Below are positions 5,372 to 5,400 of a DNA stretch of 5,400 nt, piece after piece; position 1 is the first letter of the stretch, and the number at the start of each line of letters is the position of its first letter. A model generated the notes under the pieces. It did no database searches and was not told where the DNA came from. It saw nothing but the letters and a program-made list of their open reading frames with translations. Made by a program: the position numbers and the translations under genes. The DNA lies in NCBI GenBank assembly GCA_016208345.1, contig JACQYG010000267.1, forward strand, positions 1 through 5,400, written 5' to 3'. This DNA is from Chloroflexota bacterium (GTDB lineage: Bacteria; Chloroflexota; DTOL01; JACQYG01).

Positions 5372-5400
5372 ATTATATCATGGAGGCAGGCCATTGTCAA
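5372..5400 (-). promoter_or_regulatory. Consensus sigma-70 promoter of the regulator gene
   Basis: On the minus strand TTGACA (5400-5395) and TATAAT (5377-5372) are both perfect and are separated by exactly 17 bp. The expected start is near 5365, giving a leader of about 33 bases before the TTG at 5332. The window ends at the first base of the -35 element, so upstream elements are unseen. Confidence 0.9.

Noticed and set aside
5380..5400. A divergent plus-strand gene starting at the ATG at 5380
   Set aside because: Only seven codons are visible, no ribosome-binding site precedes the ATG, and the stretch is fully explained as the regulator promoter spacer and -35 element.

Overview
The window carries a carbohydrate-uptake locus, and every gene I can support lies on the minus strand. 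Transcription therefore runs from the right edge (5400) to the left edge (1). The DNA is GC-rich. The binding protein has a lipobox followed by a long Thr/Pro/Ala linker, the operon is of the CUT1 sugar type, and a GC-rich dispersed-type hairpin sits between two genes. Together these suggest a Chloroflexota-like bacterium. That assignment is inference from style; no marker gene is present.

Layout in the direction of transcription: (1) 5400-5333, a textbook sigma-70 promoter (TTGACA, 17 bp, TATAAT) with two tandem palindromic operator-like boxes at its start point. (2) 5332-4289, a complete LacI-family repressor with a TTG start. (3) 4288-4195, a short gap with a small terminator hairpin, a third operator-like box and a good ribosome-binding site. 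(4) 4194-3694, an internally deleted sugar permease that keeps the N-terminal and C-terminal parts but lacks the central EAA loop. (5) 3693-3534, a 160-base gap with an orphan strong Shine-Dalgarno sequence and no convincing gene. (6) 3533-2112, a substrate-binding lipoprotein whose C-terminus is out of frame. (7) A perfect 17-bp inverted repeat at 2155-2189. (8) 2119-1142, an AglF-like permease. (9) 1145-249, an AglG-like permease. (10) 252-1, the first 84 codons of a GH13 enzyme, most like trehalose synthase, cut by the window edge.

How the parts fit: genes 6, 8 and 9 form an alpha-glucoside-type importer (binding protein plus two membrane subunits). No ATPase is encoded here, so a shared MsmX/MalK-type ATPase elsewhere would be needed. 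Both the permease pair and the permease-enzyme pair overlap by four bases (ATGA), which indicates translational coupling. The enzyme would act on an imported disaccharide such as trehalose or maltose. The LacI-type protein probably represses its own gene and the downstream operon through boxes of the form TAAC-N-CG-N-GTTA.

The most notable points are signs of rearrangement: the gutted extra permease, the scar-like gap after it and the broken end of the binding protein. One reading is that an Agl-type importer was joined behind the regulator and promoter of another transporter. I see no wholly new system. The best candidates for a second look are the operator set, the two damaged genes and the mRNA hairpin placed like the malE-malF REP element.
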